Shown piece after piece: positions 35,885 through 47,263 of a DNA stretch of 64,000 bases (positions are counted from its first letter, which is position 1; each line of letters begins with the position of its first letter). The notes beneath the pieces were generated by a model. It was not told where the DNA came from and did not search any database. It saw only the letters and a list, made by a program, of their open reading frames with translations. This stretch comes from Sesamum alatum (Eukaryota; Streptophyta; Magnoliopsida; Lamiales; Pedaliaceae). The stretch lies in contig JACGWO010000010.1 in assembly GCA_034509735.1 (NCBI GenBank), positions 16,443,193 to 16,507,192 of the forward strand, written 5' to 3'. Position numbers and translations under genes: made by a program.

Positions 35885-37300
35885 CAAAGTATCACGAAAA
35901 GTACTACGAAAAGGGAAGTAGATCAGAACAAACCTAATGAACAGTAGAAAATTAATGGAGTCGACGATCAGATAAATAGTTGAACTGTAATTCTCCTAAC
36001 AAAGACAAATCATTAGTCTGATGAGGCCTGAGGGACTCTGTATGTATGGTTTGTTTTAGTCTCTTTCTGGGGAAGAAGGCGAAATGAATTTCACATGCAA
36101 TAAATAAAAGGTAAATATTCAGTCCATTTTGAAGTAATATACCATCAGACTTTATGATAATTTTATTGGTTTAAGATTCCCAATAATCGATCATCACAAT
36201 TAGTAAATTTAAATTAATAAAATGCATGAATTTAATTTGGCTAGAACGGCAATTAGAAAATCTATATGGATGTTTCCAATTTGACGAAAGGAATATAATC
36301 TTGAAATCTTATGATTTTATTTTGGTACTATTTTCATTACATTTAATTTCTATAATTGGATTTTCCCAGTAGGTTTTTTCAGTGCATTGATTGATATAAA
36401 TCTATAATATTATTATTCCTATTTAAAAGAATTGCTCTATATATATATTTTTTAACAGATAATATATAAATAAAATGTTAAAAGTTTATACAAGCATATG
36501 TTTTAGACGTTCAATATGGGCGACTTTTCTTATTAGATAATTGTTGTTCCTATCCAGAAACAAAATTGGTGTCAAAAGGGGTGTTATACACTTGTGTGTG
36601 TGATTAGTGTACAGTTTAAAAAAAGTGGCCAATCATATTTCTGTGATTGATTTGATTCGACCAAACCTAATTTTAGTAAGAATTTTTCAAAAAGAGTGAG
36701 AGAAATCTAATACAGTAGTTCCAAAAATGCGAAGCTACGATTTCTTTTGATATCATGTCTGCCACTTGATTAGTCTCTTTATATCTGTATGTTATTTGGA
36801 GGCTATATATTTACTAAAGAACTGAGCCAACCTCTTCATTTTTCTAAATAACCATCATACAAATTCTTTTATAATTTTAATTAAACTTTCAATTGATTAA
36901 TCTTACTATTTTTCATATTATTTAATATGCATGACTCAATTATTATTTCTTTAGAAAAAAGACTTGACTATATTATTTTTATTTAGCAAAGAAAAATACT
37001 TTTGATTATAGAAAGGGAGTTTTATTAATTAAGACCGCCCGAGACAGTACGATCTTTTCACCTAATCCATAATAATAATACAATCTTTGACCAATAATAC
37101 ATATATGCATAAATATATACATCCGGTATATTTTATTATCTAAACATATATATTAGGCAAAGCGAAGAGAAATAGTTAATATAGTACAATCCACATTAAG
37201 GGTATTATTAGTATATAAGGATGAAATTAATTTAAATATATAATAAGAATAGGAAATGAATCAAATTTAAATAGTATCTTTATGATTGGTATACATAGTA
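35885..37300 (-). promoter_or_regulatory. upstream region of the lyase gene
   Basis: This stretch precedes the ATG at 35884 and should hold the 5' UTR and promoter. It is AT-rich with no ORF. Several TATA-like words occur, but no transcription start can be chosen from sequence alone. Confidence 0.35.
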
Positions 37301-37309
37301 AATTAAAGG

Positions 37310-37735
37310 GTAAATTACAATTAGCTTCCCTGAGGTTTGGTATAATTACAAATACTTCCTCGTTGTTTGAGAAATTATAAATACCCCCTGAGGTTTGTAA
37401 CCGTCTAACAAACAACTCATTTTCATCTATTTTCATGGATAAACTGACCAAAATGCCCTTATGCACTAAATTATTTTTTATTTAATTCTTAATTTTTTTG
37501 GACTACAATGGGCGGGGAGATGTTTCTTAAGTTTTTGACACATAGGAGGAATAATGCAATTTGACTTGATTGATTTTTCTACAATTTTAATAAAAAATTT
37601 AAGGGCAAAATGATCAATTTTAGGGCTATGGTTAAAAATTACAAACCTCAGGGGGGTATTTATAATTTTCCAAACAACAGGAGGATATTTATAATTATGT
37701 CAAATCTCAGATGAGGTAGATGTAATTTACCCTAA
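37310..37735. repeat. foldback-like short repeat
   Basis: The left end reads GGGTAAATTACAATTAGCTT and the right end TAGATGTAATTTACCC, imperfect inverted copies. The inner words CCCTGAGGTTTG and CAAACCTCAGGGGG also mirror each other. Similar wording occurs near 62200-62420. It is probably a MITE. Confidence 0.6.
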
Positions 37736-37779
37736 ATTAAAAGGTAATAGAATTATCATTTTTTAATTGATTTTGAAGG

Positions 37780-38433
37780 TGCACAATGGGTCGTGCCGAC
37801 TCAAGATCAACACGGATAAGCCCGAAAACGTCCAGTTCAGCACCAATTCGTTACTGTTCATGGCTAGTTATGGGATGGTCCACAACAAAAGGCCCATTGA
37901 ATTCTATTTAAACCCATGGGCCCAACCCATTTACTGGCCGATAGAAACCCAGACCAGGACTAGATCGGCCTAGGATCGACCCAAGTCCACTATGGTTTAG
38001 GCTCAGTCCAAACATGAGATATAGTGAAAAAAAAAATGAGGCTGGTCTAGGTTGAGCGCAAAACCAGCCCTCATGCAAGGATTGACATTTAAGGCATATT
38101 TTAAACTTCTTTTCCTTTTTTTAAGCCAAATATTCACTAAAAATTTATGCTACCTTGTCTTTTTTATTTTATTTTATTTTAATCCTTTTTTTTATTTGCC
38201 TATGAACATAGAGAGAGTTTTGTATTATTTTCACTAAAATCACTCTCTTTTCCGATTCTATGAAATTGTGATTGTAAGTTGTAATATTTCAAACTCAATC
38301 TTGGCTACTGATTTTGAAAATCTCGTCACTTGTTTGGTAACGTTGTTCTTTAATTTTTTAGTTATTGATTATTTTGTTTGTTACATCATTTGTTATTGTT
38401 TGTTTGATGAATTGTTATTTTAGTTTCTTAAAC
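37780..38433 (+). other. 5' side of the decayed hAT element
   Basis: GC-rich sequence at 37780-38040, with words such as CCCATGGGCCCAACCCAT, suits the subterminal region of a hAT element. Then AT-rich sequence leads into the transposase pseudogene. No terminal inverted repeat was found. Confidence 0.4.
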
Positions 38434-40480
38434 ATGAGTAGATTCGAACTTTTTGAAAAAACTTCTTTTTCCTCTAATATTAATTCTACTCATTCTCCTT
38501 CTTCTAGAAGCCCTTCTTGCAACCCTTCTAGTATGCCTACTACAAAATCAAAATGTACTTTTAATACCGATGAAATAGAATATTTAAATAGACCATTTGG
38601 AACTTTACTACACAATCACCTCAAACAATTGATGAAAAAAATAAATTAATTGATGAATTTGCACAACCACTACCGACTGTTGAAAATGAAAAAACATCTA
38701 GCTCTATCATAATCTTCCACCTCGTAGAAATAAAACTAGTAAAATTTGACCTTTTTTTTAAAATTAATACCAGAACAAGAACAAGCTATGTGTCATATTT
38801 GTAAAAAAAAACTTTTAAACATGCAAAAAATAGTGGTATTGAAACTGTAGCCTAGATACATTACTTCTTATTTTTCTAGTTGGGATAATGCCTGTGGACC
38901 TCCCGGTCCTTCATAAACACATTTGCAAAGAACCCCAGATGGTTCTTTAAATAATTTTATTTACAAACACGAAAAAATGATAGTCGGACTTGCTAGATTA
39001 GTTGTTCAAACGAAACTTTCATTTAAATATGCCGAAAATCACATTTAGAAGATTTTGTGATTGTCAGCAACAATTTAAACGTGTTTTACGTACTACATGC
39101 TATAGAGATGGATATAAACAATTTGGAGAACAAATTGCTTTACGAACTTATTTTTTTAACATTAACTTCAATAATTTCCTTAATTTCATATTGTGGAAAG
39201 GTAGGAGTAATACCCATCAGATTTGTGTTACGGCTCATTGAATTCTTGAAGATTTTTTTCTTGGAAAAAAAAATAATTGACTTTATAATTATAAATCATC
39301 CACGCACCGGTGTTCATGTTGTCAATATTATTCTTGATCATTTAAATTGTTGGAATATTAATAAAAAAACTGTATAAATTACTTTTGATAATACAACTAA
39401 TAATACAAAAGTTATTCAATATTTAAACAAATATTTAAAACCAATATTTGGTGGCAAATTTCTTCATGTTGGATGTGCTTGTCATATATTACATATTTAT
39501 GTAAGGGATGGTTAGGTGCTATAGATCCTAGCATAGAAAGAATTAGAGATTGTTTATCAAATATTATGTCCTCATCCATAAGAACTTCAAAATATAGGAG
39601 ATTGCTACATTTAGTAAAAATGGCTTTTAGAATTTCATATCTTGATGTTAAAATAAGGTGGAATTCCATATATAGAATGCTAAAAGAAGCATATAGATAG
39701 CAAAAGTAATTACACAATTATGCAATGATGAATTACGTGGCCCTAATTATCGAAATTTTGTTAGTTTAGACGATTTTGACATTATAAATATAATTACTCC
39801 ACTTTTAGAAGTTTTTACAGGAGTTAGTATTGTGATGTATGGTGTATATTACACTACTTCCAATAAATGTTGCTTAATATGCTTTGAATTGCAAAATATT
39901 TTGGTGAACACAGATAAGATGATGTTGTAAGTGAAATTATCACCAATATGGAATAGAATTGGCATAAAATGTAAAAAGCTTCAAATGGTATGCCATGAAT
40001 CTCCTTCTAAATCTAAATTATCAAGTCGGCCATTTGGAACTTTATCTATTTCAAACGATTTAAAGAAAACTAAAACAACAAATACACATAATCCTCATAT
40101 GAATTAACACATTATTTACAACTACCATTAGAAAATGATCATAACGAGGAATTTGATATATTGGGATGGTAGATGAAGTCAGAACAAAAAATAAAAAATA
40201 AAAAAATCAATTCTTTCTTTTATTGCACGTGATGTACTAACGTCAAATGTCTTTAATAGTTTCTAAAAGTGTTTTTAGTGCAGATAAAAGGACAATTCAT
40301 ATATTCCAAAATCAATAAAATTTTATTTATTATGGGAAGATTGATTAGATCAAGAATGGAGGAAGAAATAACTTGAACGCGAAGGGAACACATATACACC
40401 ACCAACATTTAATAACAAGGATAATGACGATCAAGATGAAAAACCATTTCTACCTTAAGCATTTCTTGTTTCAGAGAGTG
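38434..40480 (+). pseudogene. hAT-superfamily transposase pseudogene (BED finger type)
   Basis: The ATG at 38434 opens a Ser/Thr-rich N-terminus. After frameshifts come a BED-type zinc finger remnant (MCHICKKK near 38790), the catalytic-domain words HPRTGVHVVNIILDHLNCW (39299-39355), KVIQYLNKYLKP and KTRWNS-like KIRWNSIYRMLKEAY (39650-39700), and the C-terminal dimerisation segment (FIARDVLTSNVF near 40220). At least five frameshifts or stops break it. It would have cut and pasted its own DNA. Its 3' side is next to the insertion site of G2 at 40545. Confidence 0.8.
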
Positions 40481-40544
40481 GTAGGAAAAATATCAGTTTT
40501 GAAGGATTATATTATCCATACCGACAATATTAGTGTGGATAAGG

Positions 40545-41404
40545 TGTAGACAAATTATTTTTGTGCCCAATCAAATGGCGACAAGTGGAAAATATATATT
40601 AATATCAATTATATTCTATTTTTGTACTTATATTTTGGAATTTACTAAATTAATCCAAATATAAATAGTTAATTTAATTGATATTTTAATATATATGTCG
40701 TCATCAAATCGATGACCGACAAGTGTCAAATTGAGGTGTTTCGACCAATCAAATGAAGATAATTATTTTTTATATTATCTCTTTGAAAAATACAAAAATT
40801 AAAGAGATAATATCAAAATCGACCAATCATGTCTTCCCAAATATTTAATGTATTATCTCGATAATATAAAATAAGTGTTTAAGTTCACCAAAACTTTACC
40901 TTTTTGACAGCTATATAAAAAGGGTCATTGGAACTCATTCAAAAGACAAACACACATACCATTGAAGATACAAACAAGAGAGCATTCAAGGGGTTCGTCG
41001 TGAAAATAGTCCAAAATCAGCGTTTAATTCGACAAGAATTTCGAAAATAAGCGAATTAATGTTATCAAGATAGAAGTCCGCCTTGGCGGAAGATCAAAGT
41101 CTCAAATCCACCAAAAAATATCCCAAATTCAAGTCAAATATCTTGAAGTTTATAGCGTTTAATCCGGGAACGAGTCAACAACCCCCGAATTAACATTATT
41201 CAAAGCCAAAGTCAACTTCAAAGGAGATCAAACATCGAGTTTCACCTTCGAAGCATCCAAAGTCAAAGGTCACGTTCTCAAAGAGAAGAATCAGAGGTTT
41301 TTAAGTAGAGATTTCGCACCCACAAATACTCAAATCAATTCAAGAAATTTATTTGTAATATTTTCTTGTTTCGATAAATAGAGGAACACGAAAATTTATT
41401 TACA
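40545..41404 (+). repeat. G2 5' LTR
   Basis: It begins TGTAGACAAATTATTTTTG and ends AAAATTTATTTACA. Compared with the 3' LTR it lacks about 65 bases after GAGAGCATTCAAG (near 40990) and about 20 bases near 40858. Confidence 0.92.
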
Positions 41405-41409
41405 AATTT

Positions 41410-41427
41410 TGGCATGCCCAGTGGGAC
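41410..41427 (+). other. G2 primer-binding site
   Basis: TGGCATGCCCAGTGGGAC, five bases inside the 5' LTR, differs from the G1 site at one base. Confidence 0.8.
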
Positions 41428-41474
41428 CGCTCTACCTCTCATCTCTTTCCTTCAACAAATTTTGAAGTATTTTG

Positions 41475-43078
41475 ATGGACACTCAAAGAAAAGCTGTGAA
41501 GGCGTTGAATTCCAAACTCGCCACATCGAAGTCTTCAAGTTCAAGTACCAAGAGTCTCGGTGTTATTACGAGAAGCATGTCAAAGAAACTTAAAGAACCT
41601 TCCCAGATGACTCCTCCCATTAAGTTTGCTCAACAGGATGCCTTACCTAGCCATGCAAGCAAAGATGATGAAGATAAATCTCCTTTGTCCTCTCCTCGCT
41701 CCGTGTCTAGCTGCTCATTCACAACGAATGTGGCCCTAGTCATGGTGACGAATGCCACAACCTTAGAAGAGCAGATTGCAAGTCTGACAAGAGCTATCGA
41801 GAGACCCACCAAGCATTTCCAAGAGCAAGATGCCCAAATTTCTAGGTTGATCAACAAGCTAGATAACGTTGACACAAGCCAAATCCGAGGAAAACAAGTT
41901 GAGGCTCAAGATGAAGCAGAAGTATCCACAAAGCAGAATTATACCGAGAAGGGTAAACCTGAAAAAGAGCTTCAAGTCTCGTTTGATGGGTTGATTCCAG
42001 TTGACCAACTAAAATATTCATTGAAGGAACCATCAGGAGCAAGATTGAGGGAGGCTCAAGGTCATCTTTTACTTACTCTAAGCCCTACACTCCAAGAATT
42101 AACAGCTTGAAGATGCCGATGGGCTACCAACCACCAAAGTTCCAGCAATTTGATGGCAAAAACAATCCTAAGAAGCACGTCACGCACTTCGTCGAGACGT
42201 GTAACAGTGCTTGGAATGTATGGGAATCACCTAGTCAAACAGTTTATCCGATCACTGAAAGGCAATGCGTTTGATTGGTATATTGAATTGGAGGTCGGTT
42301 CAATTCACGGATGGGAACGGCTAGAGCAAGAATTCCTCAATCGATTCCATAGCACTTGGGACACTATCAACATGATTGAGCTTACAATTTTTCGTCAATG
42401 GAAGGATGAGCCAGTTGTCGATTATATCAACAGGTGGAGGAATTTGAGCCTCAACTGCAAAGATCGATTATCTGAAGCTTCCACCATTGAAATGTGCATT
42501 CAAGGGATGTATTGGGGTATTCGGTATATTCTTCAAGGAATCCTACCCAGATCATTCGAAGATTTAGCCACACGAGCACTTGATATGGAGTTAAGTATAG
42601 CAGCGAGTGGAGTGGAAGGGCCACCCGTCCAAGAACCCCGTAGAACCAAGGAAAGGCAAGAAATCAAGAAATGGGGCAAAATTTTTTCAAAACCTCCAAG
42701 CGAGGAATCAATGGCAATGACTGTAGCGCCACTTAAGTTTAGGAGCGTGACAAAAGATAATGTTACCCTGAAGCAAAATGCTCTTTACGAAAGATCGCAA
42801 AAAATTAACTTTTGAAAGAAATGCAAACAAAGCAATATCCTTTCCTTGATTCTGATGTCCCTGGCATATTTGACGACTTGTTGGAGGCTAACCTCATCGA
42901 ATTACCCAAAGCAAAGCGACTTGAAGCAGCCAAACGAACAGATGACCCAAAATACTTCAAATATCATCGTTTAGTTGGGCATTCAATACAAGATTGTTTT
43001 GTGTTCAAAGAAAAGATCATGCAATTAGCTCGTCAAGGTAAAATCTCTCCCTTGAAGATACCGCAGCAGCAAATGTGA
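41475..43078 (+). pseudogene. G2 gag pseudogene
   Basis: It opens at the ATG at 41475 (MDTQRKAVKALNSKL). The capsid-like core has QFDGKNNPKKH, KQFIRSLKGNAFDWYIE and RQWKDEPVVDYINRWR, parallel to G1. The stop at 42108 comes from a frameshift near 42050, and the frame is regained near 42220. A further shift near 42812 leads to the region with KYHRLVGHSIQDCFVFKE, a knuckle-like motif in which the first expected Cys is Phe. Gag would form the particle that packages the element RNA. Confidence 0.8.
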
Positions 43079-43090
43079 CCTCGATCGAAT

Positions 43091-43705
43091 ATGGGTCTTC
43101 TGACAGCAAAGCTTCCTGCAATACCACACATGAGAACAATACTGCAATCGATAAGGACGCGGTTCAAAAAAGAAGATTCCTCTGATACTGATGAATGCAT
43201 GTCCACCATTACTTTCACCGACAAAGATTTGCTTATTGGGTCTAAGCCTCATAATCGCCCCTTGTTCGTCGCTGGGTATGTACGTGAACAAAAGGTGAAC
43301 AGAATATTGATTGATGGAGGCTCTGCAGTCAATATCTTACCCCTACGAACCTTGAAAGAATTAGGGATCCCATTGGACGAACTCTCAAACAGCCGCCTCT
43401 AATTCAAGGCTTCAATCAAAGGAGGACAAAGGGTTGTTGGCATTATAAGGACGGTATTGTTGATGGACGATATGGCGTCAGCCGCACTATTTCACGTTAT
43501 AGATGCCAAGTCTTCTTACAACATGCTTCTTGGCTGCCCTTGGTTGCATGAAAAAGCGGTCCCCTTAACATGGCATCAATGCTTCAAATACTGTCGCAAT
43601 GGTGTAGTGAAAAAGGTACTTGGTCATACTAAGCCTTTTACTGAAGCTGAGTCGCACTTCGCCGACGCCAAGTACTATGTCGAAACTGTCAAAAGAGAAA
43701 AATAG
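43091..43705 (+). pseudogene. G2 aspartic protease pseudogene
   Basis: The active-site region reads NRILIDGGSAVNILPLRTL, with Asp followed by GlyGlySer where most retropepsins have Ser/Thr-Gly. The flap side has AKSSYNMLLGCPWLH. A stop at 43400 and a frame change split it. It would have processed the Gag-Pol polyprotein. G1 has lost this block. Confidence 0.75.
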
Positions 43706-44885
43706 ATTTTTCCCCTCAGAAAAACCAAAGTCACATAACGATCAAAGCATGAGGAGAAATGGGCTACCCACCATTGAGGTTGAATTTTCAAAGAGCTTGA
43801 CCCTATTATTAACTCAGATCAACATTAAGCAACTATCGAAGCCATCACTTAAAGGATTTGTTCCCTCAACTCAAGAGGAAGAAAAGGAACATGAGACATT
43901 GGCGATACATGGAGAAGGATATGATCCCAAAGCCTTCAGGCTGCTTGTTAAAGTCGGGTATAATCCACAAGAAGCTAGCTCTTGCAAAACTTCCTCCTCA
44001 AGCCACCAATAAGAAGCTCCATGGACTCAAGGTCACACAAGTAATGTTGAAGGCAAAGAGGCATGCAATACCAGATTCTCGTGTGGGTCTTGGCTTTATC
44101 CCTCCTAAGCCTATCCGCATCGCCATAAAAAGGCCCAGCAGAAACCATGTCAGTGAAAGTTTCTCTTTAACGAAAGATGACCAAAGGAAAGAAAATCCAC
44201 GAGAGTCTGTCTTCAACAGACTTGGCCCTCATAAAAGGATAATGAATACGAAAACCAACAATCAATCTGTCTTTGATAGACTTAGTCCACGAAAAAAATG
44301 ACGTATCAAAAGAAAGGCATATCCAAGGTGGCCGCACAATCAAAGGAAAACATTACATCCTCACAGAAACTTAGGAGTTTGATTCCTTCCAGGATGAGAC
44401 GTCATACGGCTTTAGCTATATCATGTGGTAGAGTCTTAAAAGCTAAAACACAAAATGTGGTCTTCACGCAAATGCAACTTGATGACAAGGATGATAGAGA
44501 AAGCGTAGCATCATCTAACCATATCAATAGTGGCACTGAAGAAGACGTCGCTCAAGCTTATCACGTCACCTTAATTGAAAATGAGGAGGTTGAAGAAGAA
44601 GATGCTGAAGACGCTCCTTCAGAACTTGAGGAAGGCATTAAAGCCACCTTTGATGAGTTGAAAGAAGTCAATCTAGGTGATGCCGAAGATCCCCGGCCAA
44701 TTTACACAAGTACCTCTCTAACCCTAGAAGAGAACAAGGCTTATGTTAACCTACTTCATGAGTTTAAAGACGTATTTGCACGGTCGTACAAAGAAATGCT
44801 CGAGCTAGCTCCAAAAGTAGATGTGCACCACTTATCAGTAAAGAAAGGGGCTCGTCTTGTCAAACAAGTTCAATGTAGGTTTTAA
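43706..44885 (+). pseudogene. G2 linker between protease and reverse transcriptase
   Basis: Frames at 43620-44012, 43858-44301 and 44298-44885 overlap and shift. Landmarks are AEKEHET-like acidic stretches, GEGYDPKAFRLLVKVGYNPQ, KLHGLKVTQVMLKAKRHAIP and RVGLGFIPPKP, which match the G1 linker. The last part is acidic and ends with ELAPKVDVHHLSVKKGARLV, the usual lead-in to RT. No catalytic role is known for this spacer. Confidence 0.7.
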
Positions 44886-45840
44886 CCTGAGTTGATCCCA
44901 TTGATTGAAGGCGAAGTAAACAAACTCATTGAAGTCGAGTTTATTTGAGAATTCAAGTATCCTACGTGGATTTCCAGCATCGTCCCCGTGAGAAAGAAGA
45001 ATGGGCAGATACAAGTATGTCCCAAAGACTTTAGGGACTTGAATAATGCATGTCCCAAAGACGACTTCCCGTTACCTATCGCCGAGTTAATGCTAGACGC
45101 CACTACGGGTCATGAAGCCATATCTTTCATGGATGGATCATCCGGATATAATCAAATACATATGGCACCAACGGATGAGGAATTGACAGCATTTCGCACT
45201 CCTAAAGGTATATTTTGCTACAAAGTCATGCCTTTTGGATTAAAAAATGCCGACGCCACATTTCAAAGGTCAATGCAAAAGATCTTCAATGACATGCTCC
45301 ACAAGAATGTAGAATGCTACGTTGATGACTTGGTCGTGAAATCAAAGAAACGAGGGGATCATCTTCATGACTTCAGAAAGGTTTCCGAACGTTTGAGGTG
45401 ATATCAGCTAAAGATGAATCCCTCCAAATGTGCATTGGAAGTTACATCCGAAAAATTCCTTGGGTTCATCATCCGTCAACGTGGTATAGAGATTGAGCAA
45501 GCCAAGATTGATGCAATTTTGAGAATGCCAGAACCTAGGAACGTCCATGAGCTCAAGAGTTTGCAAGAAAAGCTCGCATATCTTTGGAGATTCATTTGAA
45601 ATCTAGCAGGCCGTCGTTAATCATTCAGTCGTCTAATGAAGAAAGATGTACCCTTCGAATGGGATGAGGCTTGTGATAAAGCATTTAGAAGTATTAAAAT
45701 CCTACTTAATGAAGCCTCCGGTGTTGGTTGCACCCATTCCTAGACGCCCCTTAATTCTGTACGTTGCTGCTCAAGAGTGCTCTATGGGAGTCTTACTTGC
45801 CTAGAAAAATATTGAGGGGAAAGAGAATGCTTTATACTAT
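44886..45840 (+). pseudogene. G2 reverse transcriptase pseudogene
   Basis: Palm-domain motifs: NACPKDDFPLPI, SFMDGSSGYNQIHMA, KVMPFGLKNADATFQR and the active-site YVDD at about 45319-45330. The thumb side has FLGFIIRQRGIEI. In-frame stops occur near 44883, 44947, 45400, 45597 and 45617. It would copy element RNA to DNA. Confidence 0.88.
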
Positions 45841-46120
45841 TTAAGCAGAACGATGACACCAAACGAGCTCAATTATTCACCCATCGAAAAGCTATGTTTG
45901 GCGCTCATCTTTGCAATCCAAAAGTTGAAGCATTACTTTCAGTCGCACAGTGTCCATTTGGTCTCAAAAGCAAATCCTCTGAAATATGTCATGGCAAAGC
46001 CAGTGTTGTCTGATAGACTCGCAAGATGGTATCTTCAGCTACAACAATTTGAGATCACATACGTTCCTCAAAAGGCTGTGAAAGGACAAGTCTTAGCAGA
46101 CTTTCTAGCCCACCACCCCA
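45841..46120 (+). pseudogene. G2 RNase H pseudogene (first module)
   Basis: NELNYSPIEKLCLALIFA, KHYFQSHSVHLVSKANPL and ARWYLQLQQFEITYVPQ mark the usual Gypsy RNase H connected to RT. The upstream part, about 45640-45840, is frameshifted. Confidence 0.8.
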
Positions 46121-46722
46121 TGCCTGCTGAGTGGGAATTGTCTGATGACTTTCTTGATGAAGATGTCCTTCTGATTGAAGTTACGCCCCACTGGGAAATG
46201 TACTTTGATGGAGCTGCCTTAGAGAAGGAGCCGGGGCTAGGGTTGTCTTTGTCACGTCTGAAGGGGAAGTCATGCCTTACTCTTTCACTATTCAAATAAT
46301 ATGGCGGCTACCAAGCTTTAATACTTGGATTGGAAATAGCAGTTGACATAAAACAACGACACCTCAAAGTATACAGAGACTCTCAATTAGTGATCAATTA
46401 GCTCTTCGATCTCTACGAAGTCAAAAAGCCTGAGTTGCTTGCATACCATGACTACGTAAGAAGACTGATAGGATGGTTAGGAGATGTAGAACTTGAGCAC
46501 CTGTCGAGAAAGGATAATAAACAAGCTGATGTGTTGGTGAAGCTTGCTTCAACCCTCTCGATGACTAATAAGGAAACACGCATACCGATATGTAAAAATT
46601 GGGTCATACCACCGGTCTTCACTGATGATGAGGATGATGCGTTCCAAGAAGAAGAAAATCATGTTATGGAGGTTTGCGAATTGAAGAGGAAGATTGGCGG
46701 AAACCGCTCATTGACTACTTGA
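46121..46722 (+). pseudogene. G2 second RNase H-like module
   Basis: WEMYFDGAALEKEPG (46192 on), then RDSQLVIN near 46380 and NKQADVLVKLAS near 46520, supply the acidic-residue pattern of a plant/archaeal-type RNase H. Having this second domain between RNase H and integrase is a known mark of the Tat lineage. Stops near 46297 and 46399 break it. Confidence 0.75.
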
Positions 46723-47263
46723 AGTACAAGAAGTTACCTAACGATATACGATGAAGGGCTGAAATTCGATGGCGGGCATCTCGCTTCATCTACTTCAAAG
46801 ACAAGCTCTACAGACATTCATTTGATGGTATTTTTTTCGCTGCCTAAATGATGATGAGCAAATGCAAGTTATGGAAGAAGCTCACTTTGGAGTTTGTGGT
46901 GCTCACCAATCTAGACCAAAGCTGCACTTTCGTATAAAAAGGATAGGTTATTATTGGCCTACAATGGTTAAGGATTACATGGACTACGCAAGGAGATGTC
47001 AAGCCTATCAAATTCACGCAAATCTTATCCACCAACCACCTGAGCTATTGCACCTTACTGTGGCTTCGTGGCCCTTCGATGCTTGGGGTTTGGATGTCAT
47101 GGGGCCCATGACAAAGTCCTCCGGTGGTCACTTATATATCTTGGTAGCAACTGACTACTTCTCTAAATGGGCTGAAGTAGTCCCCCTTAAAGAAGTGAAG
47201 AAAGAGAATGTTGCTGATTTCATCTATATACACATCATATATCATTACGAAGTACCCAGGTAT
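46723..47263 (+). pseudogene. G2 integrase pseudogene, N-terminal part
   Basis: HFGVCGAHQSRPK and CQAYQIHAN are the zinc-binding HHCC region (one Cys is doubtful, with Ala at RRCQAYQ). WGLDVMGPMTKSSGGH and VATDYFSKWAEVVPLKEV are the catalytic core with its first two acidic positions. The gene is cut at 47263 by the nested solo LTR and continues at 49483. Confidence 0.85.
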
